64,000 nt of DNA from Pseudomonadota bacterium (GTDB taxonomy: Bacteria > Pseudomonadota > Gammaproteobacteria > Burkholderiales > Burkholderiaceae_C): positions 1 to 64,000 of the forward strand of contig JAJZUV010000016.1 of assembly GCA_021848345.1 (NCBI GenBank), written 5' to 3'. Under the pieces are notes generated by a model that made no database searches, was not told where the DNA came from, and was given only the letters and a program-made list of their open reading frames with translations. Positions 57,396 to 64,000 of the stretch are shown one piece after another. The translations under genes and the position numbers were made by a program. Position 1 is the first letter of the stretch; every line of letters starts with the position of its first letter.

Positions 57396-57410
57396 GCATG
57401 GGTTGGATCA

Positions 57411-58340
57411 ATGTTCGAACTCAGCCAGATTCGCTGTTTCGTGGCCGTCGCCGAGGAACTTCACTTCGGCAAGGCGGCCGCGCGGCTCAACATGACCCAG
57501 CCTCCGCTGAGCCGGCAGATCCAGTTGCTGGAGCACGCGGTGGGCACGCCGCTGCTGTTTCGCAGCACCCGCGTGGTGGAACTGACTCCGGCCGGCAGGC
57601 GCTTCCTGCGCGAGGCACGCGCCCTGCTGCGCGGGGCCGAGACCGCCGTGCTGGACGCGCGCCGGGTGGCGCAGGGACATGCGGGGGAGATCGCCATCGG
57701 CTTCACCGCGGGATCGAGCTACCGCGACGTGCCCGAGCTGGTCGCGCGTTGCCGCGCGCTGCTGCCGGACGTCAACCTGAAGCTGCGCGAAATGGTCTCG
57801 CAGGCCCAGCTCGAGGCCTTGCTGGCCGGACGCCTGGACCTGGCGCTGGTGCGCCCGCCGGTGGTGCAGCCGGCGCTGCAATGGCGGCCCTTGCGGCGCG
57901 AGCGTCTGCTGGCCGTGCTGCCCGAGGGGCACGCCTACGCCGAGCGCGGGTCCATCGCGCTGGAGGCGCTCGACGGGGTCGACTTCGTCATGTACTCGCC
58001 CGACGAGGCGCGCTACTTCTACGACCTCGTGTCGGACATCCTGAGGCGCTCGGGCGTGCGCCCTCGCCACGTGCAGTACGTGAGCCAGATCCACAGCATC
58101 CTGGCCCTGGTGCGCGCCCGGCTGGGCATGGCGCTGGTGCCGGCCGGCACCACGGTGTTTCACTACGAGGGCGTGGTGTTCCGCGAGCTGGTCGACCTGC
58201 AGCCGGCCGATCCGGTGGAGCTGGGCCTCGTGGTCAAGCGCGACGACGACAACCCGGCGCTGGCGCGCCTGCTGGAAGATCTGGACGCGCGGCGCGGCAT
58301 GGCGGGCGATCCGCGCGCGTCGACGGGCCGAGCACCCTGA
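57411..58340 (+). CDS. LysR-family regulator of the uronate/aldarate operon
   Basis: The 309-aa protein has an N-terminal winged helix (SQIRCFVAVAEELHFGKAAA, then LNMTQPPLSRQIQLLEHAVG). The effector domain from about 90 (GEIAIGFTAGSSYRDVPELV) is of the BenM/CatM kind. It is divergent from kdgD, the classic arrangement for a LysR activator with its target. The ligand is probably a pathway intermediate, which is inference. Its 3' end faces thiM. Confidence 0.92.
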   Translation: MFELSQIRCFVAVAEELHFGKAAARLNMTQPPLSRQIQLLEHAVGTPLLFRSTRVVELTPAGRRFLREARALLRGAETAVLDARRVAQGHAGEIAIGFTAGSSYRDVPELVARCRALLPDVNLKLREMVSQAQLEALLAGRLDLALVRPPVVQPALQWRPLRRERLLAVLPEGHAYAERGSIALEALDGVDFVMYSPDEARYFYDLVSDILRRSGVRPRHVQYVSQIHSILALVRARLGMALVPAGTTVFHYEGVVFRELVDLQPADPVELGLVVKRDDDNPALARLLEDLDARRGMAGDPRASTGRAP

Positions 58341-58391
58341 CGCGCAAGGCCCGCGCGTGCGGGCCGATCCACCGCGCCCGGGTTGCCGCGC

Positions 58392-59234
58392 TCAGTCCCG
58401 CGGCGACAGACGAAGCCGTTGCTCGAAGGTATCCCGGTCGAGAAGGTGCACGGCATCGAGCAGCGCCACCTGGAAGCTGCCCAGGCCCACGCCGGCGCGC
58501 AGGCATCGCTCGGCCGCCCATTCGCCGGCCACGCCCAGGTAGGCCATCGCCGCCACCGTGGCGCGCCAGCGATCCGGCTGCACGGCCGCGAAGGCGCCCA
58601 CCAGCGCGGTGGCCGAACAGCCCACGCCGGTCACCCGGGTCATCCACGGGTGGCCGTTGGCAAGCACCGCGTGCCGCCCGTCGGCGGCCACGACGTGATC
58701 CTGCGCGCCCGAGATGCACACCACGCCGCGCGTGCGCGCGGCCAGCGCGCGCGCGGCCGGCAGGGCGTCGCCCGCGGCCGCCGCGCTGTCCACGCCGCGG
58801 GTGGCCGCCGCCTGTCCGGCCACGCTCATGATTTCCGAGGCATTGCCGCGCACGATGTCGGGATCGCCGTCGCCGAACAGTTCGTCCAGCGCGCGAAGGC
58901 GATACGCGGTGGCCCCCGCGCCCACCGGATCGAGCACCACCGGAGTCGCGTCGGCGCGCGCCCTGCGCGCCGCCAGGCGCATGGCCCGCACCCAGGGCGG
59001 CGACAGGGTGCCGATGTTGAGCACCAGCGCGCCGGCCAGTGCCACCATGTCCTCCACCTCCTCCTCGGCGTGCGCCATCACCGGTGCGGCCCCGAGGGCC
59101 AGCAGCATGTTCGCGCTGAACTGCATGACCACGAGGTTGGTCACGTTGTGCACCAGCGGACAGGTCTCGCGCACCGAGAGCACATCCCGCCACAGATCGC
59201 CGGCGGTGAGCGCGGACGACGCGTTCGGGCTCAT
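58392..59234 (-). CDS. thiM: Hydroxyethylthiazole kinase ThiM
   Basis: The 280-aa ribokinase-fold enzyme phosphorylates the thiazole moiety for thiamine salvage. The family motifs are [20 protein letters not shown] near residue 25, [36 protein letters not shown], and the ATP-site [15 protein letters not shown] with the catalytic Cys. The ATG overlaps the ubiT stop (ATGA), so it is co-translated with the ubiquinone genes. No other thiamine genes (thiD, thiE) and no TPP riboswitch are seen nearby. Confidence 0.94.
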   Translation of the reverse strand: MSPNASSALTAGDLWRDVLSVRETCPLVHNVTNLVVMQFSANMLLALGAAPVMAHAEEEVEDMVALAGALVLNIGTLSPPWVRAMRLAARRARADATPVVLDPVGAGATAYRLRALDELFGDGDPDIVRGNASEIMSVAGQAAATRGVDSAAAAGDALPAARALAARTRGVVCISGAQDHVVAADGRHAVLANGHPWMTRVTGVGCSATALVGAFAAVQPDRWRATVAAMAYLGVAGEWAAERCLRAGVGLGSFQVALLDAVHLLDRDTFEQRLRLSPRD

Positions 59235-59725
59235 CGCGCATCCCCCGTGCCGCCCAGCGGTCCCAGCGCGTCGAGGGTGTTTTTCAGCAGCAGGCCGAAT
59301 TCGGTATCGCCTTCCATCACCAGCCCGCGCTCGAAGAACAGGCGGTCGGCGTCGTCGTGTCCGCGCACCAGGCGCCACAGCGCCTGCGCGCCGCCGCGGA
59401 TGGTCAGCGCCGGGGCGCTCGAAGCCACCTCGAAGCCGCGCTCGCCCAGAAGCAGGCGCGCGCGCAGCCCGAGATCGACCACCTCGAGCTCGACCACGCG
59501 CCCGGAAAGGGCCGTGCGCGTGGTCTCGTCCAGGCGCGGCAGGAACCAGCGGTCGAGCGCGCGCGCGAGCACGAAGGAAGGCGGCTGCACGGGCAGCTTG
59601 CGCACGAGGCCGCGCAGCCCCGGCGGCGCGCCCGCGGCCAGCCGCGCCAGGCTCAGCGCGAGGGCGTCCAGCCGGCCCGTCGCGGGCTCGCGAGCTTGTG
59701 ATTCATCCCAGGTTGTCATGGTCAT
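59231..59725 (-). CDS. ubiT: UbiT, SCP2-domain accessory factor for anaerobic ubiquinone synthesis
   Basis: The 164-aa protein has an SCP2 lipid-binding domain: [20 protein letters not shown], then [20 protein letters not shown] and [22 protein letters not shown]. coli UbiT (YhbT) binds polyprenyl intermediates and is needed with UbiU and UbiV for oxygen-independent ubiquinone synthesis. The start is either ATG 59725 or ATG 59719, two codons apart. It lies 50 bases after ubiV. Confidence 0.9.
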   Translation of the reverse strand: MTMTTWDESQAREPATGRLDALALSLARLAAGAPPGLRGLVRKLPVQPPSFVLARALDRWFLPRLDETTRTALSGRVVELEVVDLGLRARLLLGERGFEVASSAPALTIRGGAQALWRLVRGHDDADRLFFERGLVMEGDTEFGLLLKNTLDALGPLGGTGDAR

Positions 59726-59775
59726 CACTGGATTCGCAGGGATCGTGCCCCGGAGCATGCGTGCGTCCGGGCGGT

Positions 59776-60741
59776 TCACGCGAGAGCTTGCGCCATGCCC
59801 GGTGCCCCCCTGGCGTAACCGTCCACCAGGGCTCCGGGAAGATCGATCTCCCGCAGGTGTCGCAGGGCATCGGCCGGATCGGCCTGCGCGTTGCACATTG
59901 CGTCGAAGGTCCGCAGCACGTCGGAGAAGCCTCGGCTGCAAGGCGAAAGACGCAGGCGCTCGACTCCGGCCGCGCGCAGCGCCGGCCACTCGCCCAGCAC
60001 GGCGTGCAGCCCGGCGGACTGGATCTGGGTGCCGTTGATGCACAGGAAGGGCTGACCCTCGGTGCTGTCCAGGCGCAGGCCGTCGGCGTCGTCGCGGCAG
60101 CGGAACTCGCAGGCGTCCTTGCGCAGCCGGTGATGCCGTGCCGTGAAACAGCGTGCCGACAGCGCGAGCGGCAACCGGCCGAAGCCCCAGGCCTCGGTGG
60201 ACACCTCGCCGTGCGGTCCGCGCACGCGCGCCTGCGGCGGGTTCACGTGGGCGATGGCGGCGGCCGCGAGTTCGACCGGTGCGGTCCAGCGCAAGGCGCC
60301 CAGCGCCGCGTGCTCGCGCAGCGCATCGGGGTTGTAGACGTTGAGGTGCGGGCCGATGACAAAGCGGGGCGCATGGCCACGCTGCTCGCCGGCCAGCTCG
60401 AGGGCCTGCAGCGCGGAGGCGTCGCCGGCTTCCACCAGGAACTCCTCCTGCGCGGCCAGCTCGCGCACCGCGCGCCACTCGGCCTCGCTGCTCAGCAGGG
60501 GCAGCGTGGCCAGCACGACTTCCAGCCCGCTGTCGCGCAGTTCGCGCGCGAGCGCGAGCCAGTCTCCCGGCTTCATCTCGTTGCGGCGCGAACACACGGT
60601 CTCGCCCAGCACCACGCAGTCGGCGGGGCCGTCGGCGAGTTCGGCGTAGAAGGCCAGGGTGGCCGCGCGGGGCCACCAGTAGGGCAGCGCGCCGATGGTG
60701 AAGGCGGTGCGGCGCAGGCTCGCGATGGTGTCGATGGACAT
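59776..60741 (-). CDS. ubiV: UbiV, U32-family Fe-S protein of anaerobic ubiquinone hydroxylation
   Basis: The 321-aa protein belongs to the U32 peptidase-like family but acts in hydroxylation, not proteolysis. The four cluster cysteines fit the UbiV pattern: VVLGETVCSRRNEMK, then SARCFTARHHRLRKDACEFRC in two parts. The N-terminus is IGALPYWWPRAATLAFYAEL. UbiU and UbiV form a [4Fe-4S] complex that hydroxylates the ring without oxygen. The ATG at 60741 lies 53 bases after the ubiU stop. Confidence 0.93.
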   Translation of the reverse strand: MSIDTIASLRRTAFTIGALPYWWPRAATLAFYAELADGPADCVVLGETVCSRRNEMKPGDWLALARELRDSGLEVVLATLPLLSSEAEWRAVRELAAQEEFLVEAGDASALQALELAGEQRGHAPRFVIGPHLNVYNPDALREHAALGALRWTAPVELAAAAIAHVNPPQARVRGPHGEVSTEAWGFGRLPLALSARCFTARHHRLRKDACEFRCRDDADGLRLDSTEGQPFLCINGTQIQSAGLHAVLGEWPALRAAGVERLRLSPCSRGFSDVLRTFDAMCNAQADPADALRHLREIDLPGALVDGYARGAPGMAQALA

Positions 60742-60794
60742 GGAAGGCAGGGGTCGCGGATCGCGGGGTGTCGCGGGGGTGTCGCCGGGGTGTG

Positions 60795-61859
60795 TCAGCG
60801 CCAGGGCCTGTCGTAGGCGCCCAGGGTGTGTTGCTGGCCCTCGGCCCAGCGCGCCAGCCTGGCCGTCCAGTCCGGCTGGGGCGCGTAGCGCTCGCGCGAG
60901 GCGGCCAGGTCGATCGCCGCGCGCCATACCCGGGTCACCTCGGCGACGTAGGCGGGGCTGCGTTGCCGACCCTCGATCTTGACGGCTTTCACGCCGGCGT
61001 CGATCAATTGCGGCAGGATGTCCAGGGTGTTCAGGCTGGTGGGCTCCTCCAGCGCGTAGTCGCGCTGGCCCTCGACCAGGAAGCGGCCCTTGCACAGCGT
61101 CGGGTAGCCGCGCGGCTCGCTGGGCCCGTAGCGGTCGATCAGCACGTCGTTGAGCCGGGCCTCGACACTGCCGTCGCGCTCCGCCCAGCGCACCGCCGAC
61201 GGCGGCGAGCACACGCCGGCATTGTTGGGCGACGAGCCGGTGGCGTAGGACGACAGCACGCAGCGACCCTCGACCATCACGCACAGGCTGCCGAAACCGA
61301 AGACCTCGATGTCCACCGAGGTATGGCGGATCACGTGGGCCACCTGCGACAGGGTCAGCACCCGCGGCAGCACCGCGCGCTGGATGCCGTAGTGCCGGCG
61401 GTAGAACTCGATGGCCGCGTGGCTGGTCGCCGAGGCCTGCACCGACAGGTGCAGGCGCAGTTGCGGGTGATGACGCCTGGCATGGGCCAGCACCGCCGTG
61501 TCGGCCACGATCAGGGCGTCGGCGCCCAGGTCCGCGGCGTGGTCCACCGCGTGCAGCCAGGGCGCCACGTCGTCGGCGGCGGCGAAGGTGTTCAGGGCCA
61601 TGAGGACCTTCGCGCCGCGCGCATGCGCATACTCGACGCCCGCGCGAACCTGCGCGTCGTCGAAGTTCAGGCCCGCGAAATTGCGCGCATTGGTGGCGCC
61701 GCGCAGCCCGAGGTACACGGCATCGGCGCCGGCGTCCACCGCCATGTGCAGCGCCCGCAGCGAGCCGGCCGGACAGACCAGTTCGGGCGCCGTGCGCGTC
61801 GCCTCGTCGGGGATCTCCGCGGGAAGGGCGGCGGGCACGGGAGGCAGCGGCTGGGTCAT
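60795..61859 (-). CDS. ubiU: UbiU, U32-family Fe-S protein of anaerobic ubiquinone hydroxylation
   Basis: The 354-aa protein has the U32 features ELVCPAGSLRALHMAVDAGA and DAVYLGLRGATNARNF. The UbiU cysteine set is GSLCVMVEGRCVLSS, NNAGVCSPP and YPTLCKGRFLVEG. The partner UbiV follows immediately. The start MTQPLPPV at 61859 adds an N-terminal tail of about 20 residues compared with E. coli UbiU. It is first in the run ubiU-ubiV-ubiT-thiM, downstream of an FNR-type box. Confidence 0.94.
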   Translation of the reverse strand: MTQPLPPVPAALPAEIPDEATRTAPELVCPAGSLRALHMAVDAGADAVYLGLRGATNARNFAGLNFDDAQVRAGVEYAHARGAKVLMALNTFAAADDVAPWLHAVDHAADLGADALIVADTAVLAHARRHHPQLRLHLSVQASATSHAAIEFYRRHYGIQRAVLPRVLTLSQVAHVIRHTSVDIEVFGFGSLCVMVEGRCVLSSYATGSSPNNAGVCSPPSAVRWAERDGSVEARLNDVLIDRYGPSEPRGYPTLCKGRFLVEGQRDYALEEPTSLNTLDILPQLIDAGVKAVKIEGRQRSPAYVAEVTRVWRAAIDLAASRERYAPQPDWTARLARWAEGQQHTLGAYDRPWR

Positions 61860-61924
61860 CGAAAGGGGCAGGAAGGCTCGCCGCGACGCAGGGACCACGG
61901 AGTCCTTCGTCCGGCCATCCGGGC

Positions 61925-61967
61925 ATTGTCGACCCGCGGCGCAAGCCGGGGTGTTGACCGGGGTCAA
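61925..61967 (-). promoter_or_regulatory. FNR/Anr-type class II promoter of ubiUVT-thiM
   Basis: The perfect palindrome TTGAC-N4-GTCAA at 61954-61967 is an FNR/Dnr-type site. On the minus strand a -10-like hexamer GACAAT (61930-61925) follows. From the box centre (61960.5) to the last base of the hexamer is 35.5 bp, within about one base of the spacing at class II FNR promoters (box at -41.5). The predicted start is near 61919, with a 60-base leader before ubiU. The rest of the 61860-62174 gap shows nothing else I can support. Confidence 0.75.
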
Positions 61968-62174
61968 GCGTTTCCCAACGGGAGCAAGGCGCCATGGCCC
62001 GCGCGCCGGTCCACGGCCGAGGCAAGCGAGTTCACGCGTTGGTCACATGCCCGTCCTAGCCTTGGCGCGGCTTCACCGTGGACCACGCGAGGCCTCGGGG
62101 CCTTTCGCGCGCCCCGCGGGGCGGCTGGAGGTCGACCCGCGGAATTCCCCATCCCTGGCAAAAAGGAAGCGAAC

Positions 62175-63935
62175 ATGAATGAGACAAGAGTCCCGCGTCT
62201 GCGTCGGCTGTGCGTGATCGTGGCGGCGTTGCTGGCGCCCGTCGCCGTGCAGCATGCGGCCTTCGCGCAAGCATGGATGCACGATCACCCCGGATTCCAT
62301 CACGAGCAGGATCGCGACCACGATCATGACCGCTTCGGCCCCCGGTTGCATCCCGGCGACCTGCTGCTCAGCACCACGGTGTTTGCGCGTGACGCGAACC
62401 TGGTCGCGGGAGTCACGCAGCTGCCCCCCGGCTGCGCGGGCAATGCCTGCGTCACGGCCGTGGCGAGCGGCGAGTATCCCTATGTGTTCAACAACGCCTC
62501 GGTGGACGGAAACTTCGGCATCACCTCGAAGATCGAGTTGCTCGAACTCGACCCGGACGGCCGCGCAGTGGCCTCGATCGAGGTTCCGAACAGCACCCAG
62601 CCCGGCGTGTCCGCCCAGGACGACCAGATGGTCACCAGTTTCTCGTCCAAGTCGGAACTGGCGCTGAACCTCTCGCCCGACGGCCACCAGCTCAGTTTCA
62701 TGGGATACGAGGCCCCGGTGGCCGCGCTCGACGTGTCGAACTCCAACACCCCCGGGGTGAACGATTCGAGCAATCCGCTGAGCACCCCGGAGTACTACCG
62801 CGTGATCGCGCGGGTCGGCGCCGACGGACGGTTCCACTTCACGCGCACGAATGCCTTCAGCGGCGACAACGGCCGCGCGGCCATCACCGCGCGGGTCAAC
62901 GGCGTGGATCTCGCCTACATGGCGGGCAACTCCGCCGACAGCGACACCGCCTACATCGAGGCCTCGGGCGCGCAGATCGCCCCCGCGTCCGACCTGCCCG
63001 AGTCCGCGCAGCAGACACAGGCCCCCACGCCGGTAGGCAGCTTCAACATTTCCGAACTCGGCCTGTCCGAGAAGGGCGACACCGCGAAGGACAACAACTA
63101 CCGCGGCATGGCGATCGAGGACGGCGTGCTCTACTACTCCAAGGGCAGCGGCGGCAAGGGCGTCAACACCGTGTACTTCGTGGACACCTCCGGCTCCGCC
63201 TGTGCTTCGTCGTCGGCGACCGGCTCGGCCGGTGGCGTCGGCCTTCCCGCGGCCGGCGCCATGCTGCCGACCCAGGCGCTCGGCGCCGGCGGTTTCGGCG
63301 TGAGCAACGGCGTGCTGCAGCCGCTGAACATGTGCATCCTGGCGGGCTTCCCCTCGGCGCTGAACAAGGGCAACCCCAATCCGATGCATCCCTTCGGACT
63401 GTGGTTCGCGAACGACCACACGCTGTACGTGGCGGACGAAGGGACCGGCGACAACACCTACTCGGGGGGCTCCTACGTGAACGCGGCGAGCGGGCAGGGC
63501 GGCCAGCAGTTCGCCGGGCTGCAGAAGTGGGTCCTGAACCCGAGCACCCACGCATGGACCCTGGCCTATGTGCTGCAGGCCGGGCTGGATCTCGGCCAGC
63601 CCTATGCCGTGAGCGGCTATCCGACGGGGATCAACCCGGTCGCGCAAGGCGGCACGGGCCTGCCCTGGGCGCCGGCCACCGACGGGCTGCGCGCCGTCAC
63701 GGGGCGCGTGGATCGCCACGGCTTGGTGACCCTGTACGCGGTGACCTCCACGGTCAGCGGCAGCGGGGACCAGGGCGCGGATCCCAACAAGCTGGTGGTC
63801 GTCACCGACCGCGTCGACGCCACGCAGCCGGGCACGCAGGAGCGCTTCCGCACCCTGCGCATCGCCCCCGCGGGTACCTTGTTCCGCGGCGTGTCCTGGG
63901 CTCCGCGCGCACGGGGCTTCGCCTTCGGGCGCTGA
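62175..63935 (+). CDS. Secreted protein of unknown function with His/Asp-rich N-terminus
   Basis: The 586-aa protein has a signal peptide (residues 1-31, ending HAAFAQ). A short segment with HDHPGFHHEQDRDHDHDRF, rich in His and Asp, follows and could bind metal ions. The remainder contains repeated strand-like units (LYYSKGSGGKGVNTVYFVD, LWFANDHTLYVADEGTG, LVTLYAVTST) that suggest a beta-propeller. I do not recognise a named family. Two internal cysteine pairs (PGCAGNAC and later single cysteines) fit an exported protein. AAGGAAG precedes the ATG. It diverges from the ubiU operon, about 210 bases from the FNR-type box. Confidence 0.8.
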   Translation: MNETRVPRLRRLCVIVAALLAPVAVQHAAFAQAWMHDHPGFHHEQDRDHDHDRFGPRLHPGDLLLSTTVFARDANLVAGVTQLPPGCAGNACVTAVASGEYPYVFNNASVDGNFGITSKIELLELDPDGRAVASIEVPNSTQPGVSAQDDQMVTSFSSKSELALNLSPDGHQLSFMGYEAPVAALDVSNSNTPGVNDSSNPLSTPEYYRVIARVGADGRFHFTRTNAFSGDNGRAAITARVNGVDLAYMAGNSADSDTAYIEASGAQIAPASDLPESAQQTQAPTPVGSFNISELGLSEKGDTAKDNNYRGMAIEDGVLYYSKGSGGKGVNTVYFVDTSGSACASSSATGSAGGVGLPAAGAMLPTQALGAGGFGVSNGVLQPLNMCILAGFPSALNKGNPNPMHPFGLWFANDHTLYVADEGTGDNTYSGGSYVNAASGQGGQQFAGLQKWVLNPSTHAWTLAYVLQAGLDLGQPYAVSGYPTGINPVAQGGTGLPWAPATDGLRAVTGRVDRHGLVTLYAVTSTVSGSGDQGADPNKLVVVTDRVDATQPGTQERFRTLRIAPAGTLFRGVSWAPRARGFAFGR

Positions 63936-63974
63936 CCCACGGCGCGGACCCCTCGCCGATGCTGCGAGAATCGA

Positions 63975-63999
63975 CCTTCCCACAGGGGAACAGGGAAGG
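63975..63999. terminator. Possible terminator hairpin at the right edge
   Basis: CCTTCCC (63975-63981) is complementary to GGGAAGG (63993-63999) with an 11-base loop. It lies 40 bases after the secreted-protein gene. Whether a T-run follows cannot be seen because the window ends. Confidence 0.35.
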
Positions 64000-64000
64000 G

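Noticed and set aside
58200-59300. A TPP riboswitch controlling thiM
   Set aside because: thiM starts within the end of ubiT, leaving no leader. No CTGAGA thi-box core was seen just upstream.

Overview
The window is very GC-rich chromosomal DNA (about 70 % by eye, not computed) with dense, often overlapping genes. The gene set (CysI-DUF934-CysH-CysDN sulfate assimilation, YcgR, OmpW, UbiUVT, an oxidative uronate pathway) points to a betaproteobacterium, most likely Burkholderiales. No rRNA or ribosomal protein gene is present to fix the genus, so this is an inference from gene content.

Layout. 1-0.7 kb: the N-terminal part of a P4-type tyrosine integrase running off the left edge, next to a tRNA-Ser-like 3' tail and a hairpin, probably the right end of an integrated element. 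0.8-9 kb: oxidative-stress and envelope genes (msrBA, katG, a DMT-type permease, an ECF sigma/anti-sigma pair with a Tat-exported ferritin-like protein, a membrane desaturase, a pirin). 9.2-11.3 kb: ovoA for ovothiol. 11.4-15.6 kb: c-di-GMP signalling (YcgR and a six-domain GAF-PAS-GGDEF-globin-like-GAF-EAL protein). 15.7-21.8 kb: assimilatory sulfate reduction, six genes with overlapping start and stop codons. 21.9-25.5 kb: a reduced RND-type efflux pair. 25.5-30 kb: XdhC and CoxG facing a purine permease and guanine deaminase. 30-35 kb: an MFS exporter, a ModE-like regulator with a 9-bp tandem repeat, a 276-bp palindromic element, a PAS-PAS-GGDEF-EAL protein and a membrane protein. 35.3-42 kb: a membrane-lipid cluster (FAD oxidoreductase, DUF1365, cyclopropane synthase-like enzyme, chalcone-isomerase-like protein, GPH transporter, DUF3833 lipoprotein, SDR). 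42-47 kb: assorted exported and accessory genes. 47.4-58.3 kb: a nine-gene uronate/aldarate operon with its own ABC transporter and a divergent LysR gene. 58.4-61.9 kb: ubiUVT plus thiM behind a well-placed FNR-type box. 62.2-63.9 kb: a secreted protein of unknown function with a His/Asp-rich N-terminus.

How the genes work together. CysDN activate sulfate to APS, CysH reduces APS to sulfite, CysI reduces sulfite to sulfide, and CobA supplies the siroheme precursor. Udh oxidises uronate to an aldarolactone, a lactonase opens it, GarD and KdgD convert the aldarate to 2-oxoglutarate semialdehyde, and the aldehyde dehydrogenase gives 2-oxoglutarate. UbiU, UbiV and UbiT allow ubiquinone hydroxylation without oxygen, and the FNR-type promoter in front of them implies a facultative anaerobe.

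The most unusual items are the 276-bp three-armed element whose CTAG ends hold the stop codons of both flanking genes, the uronate operon pairing a COG2706-type lactonase with a PotABCD-type transporter, the lipid cluster with paired TGTC-N3-GACA palindromes, the thiM gene coupled to ubiT, and the RND pair with a minimal adaptor.
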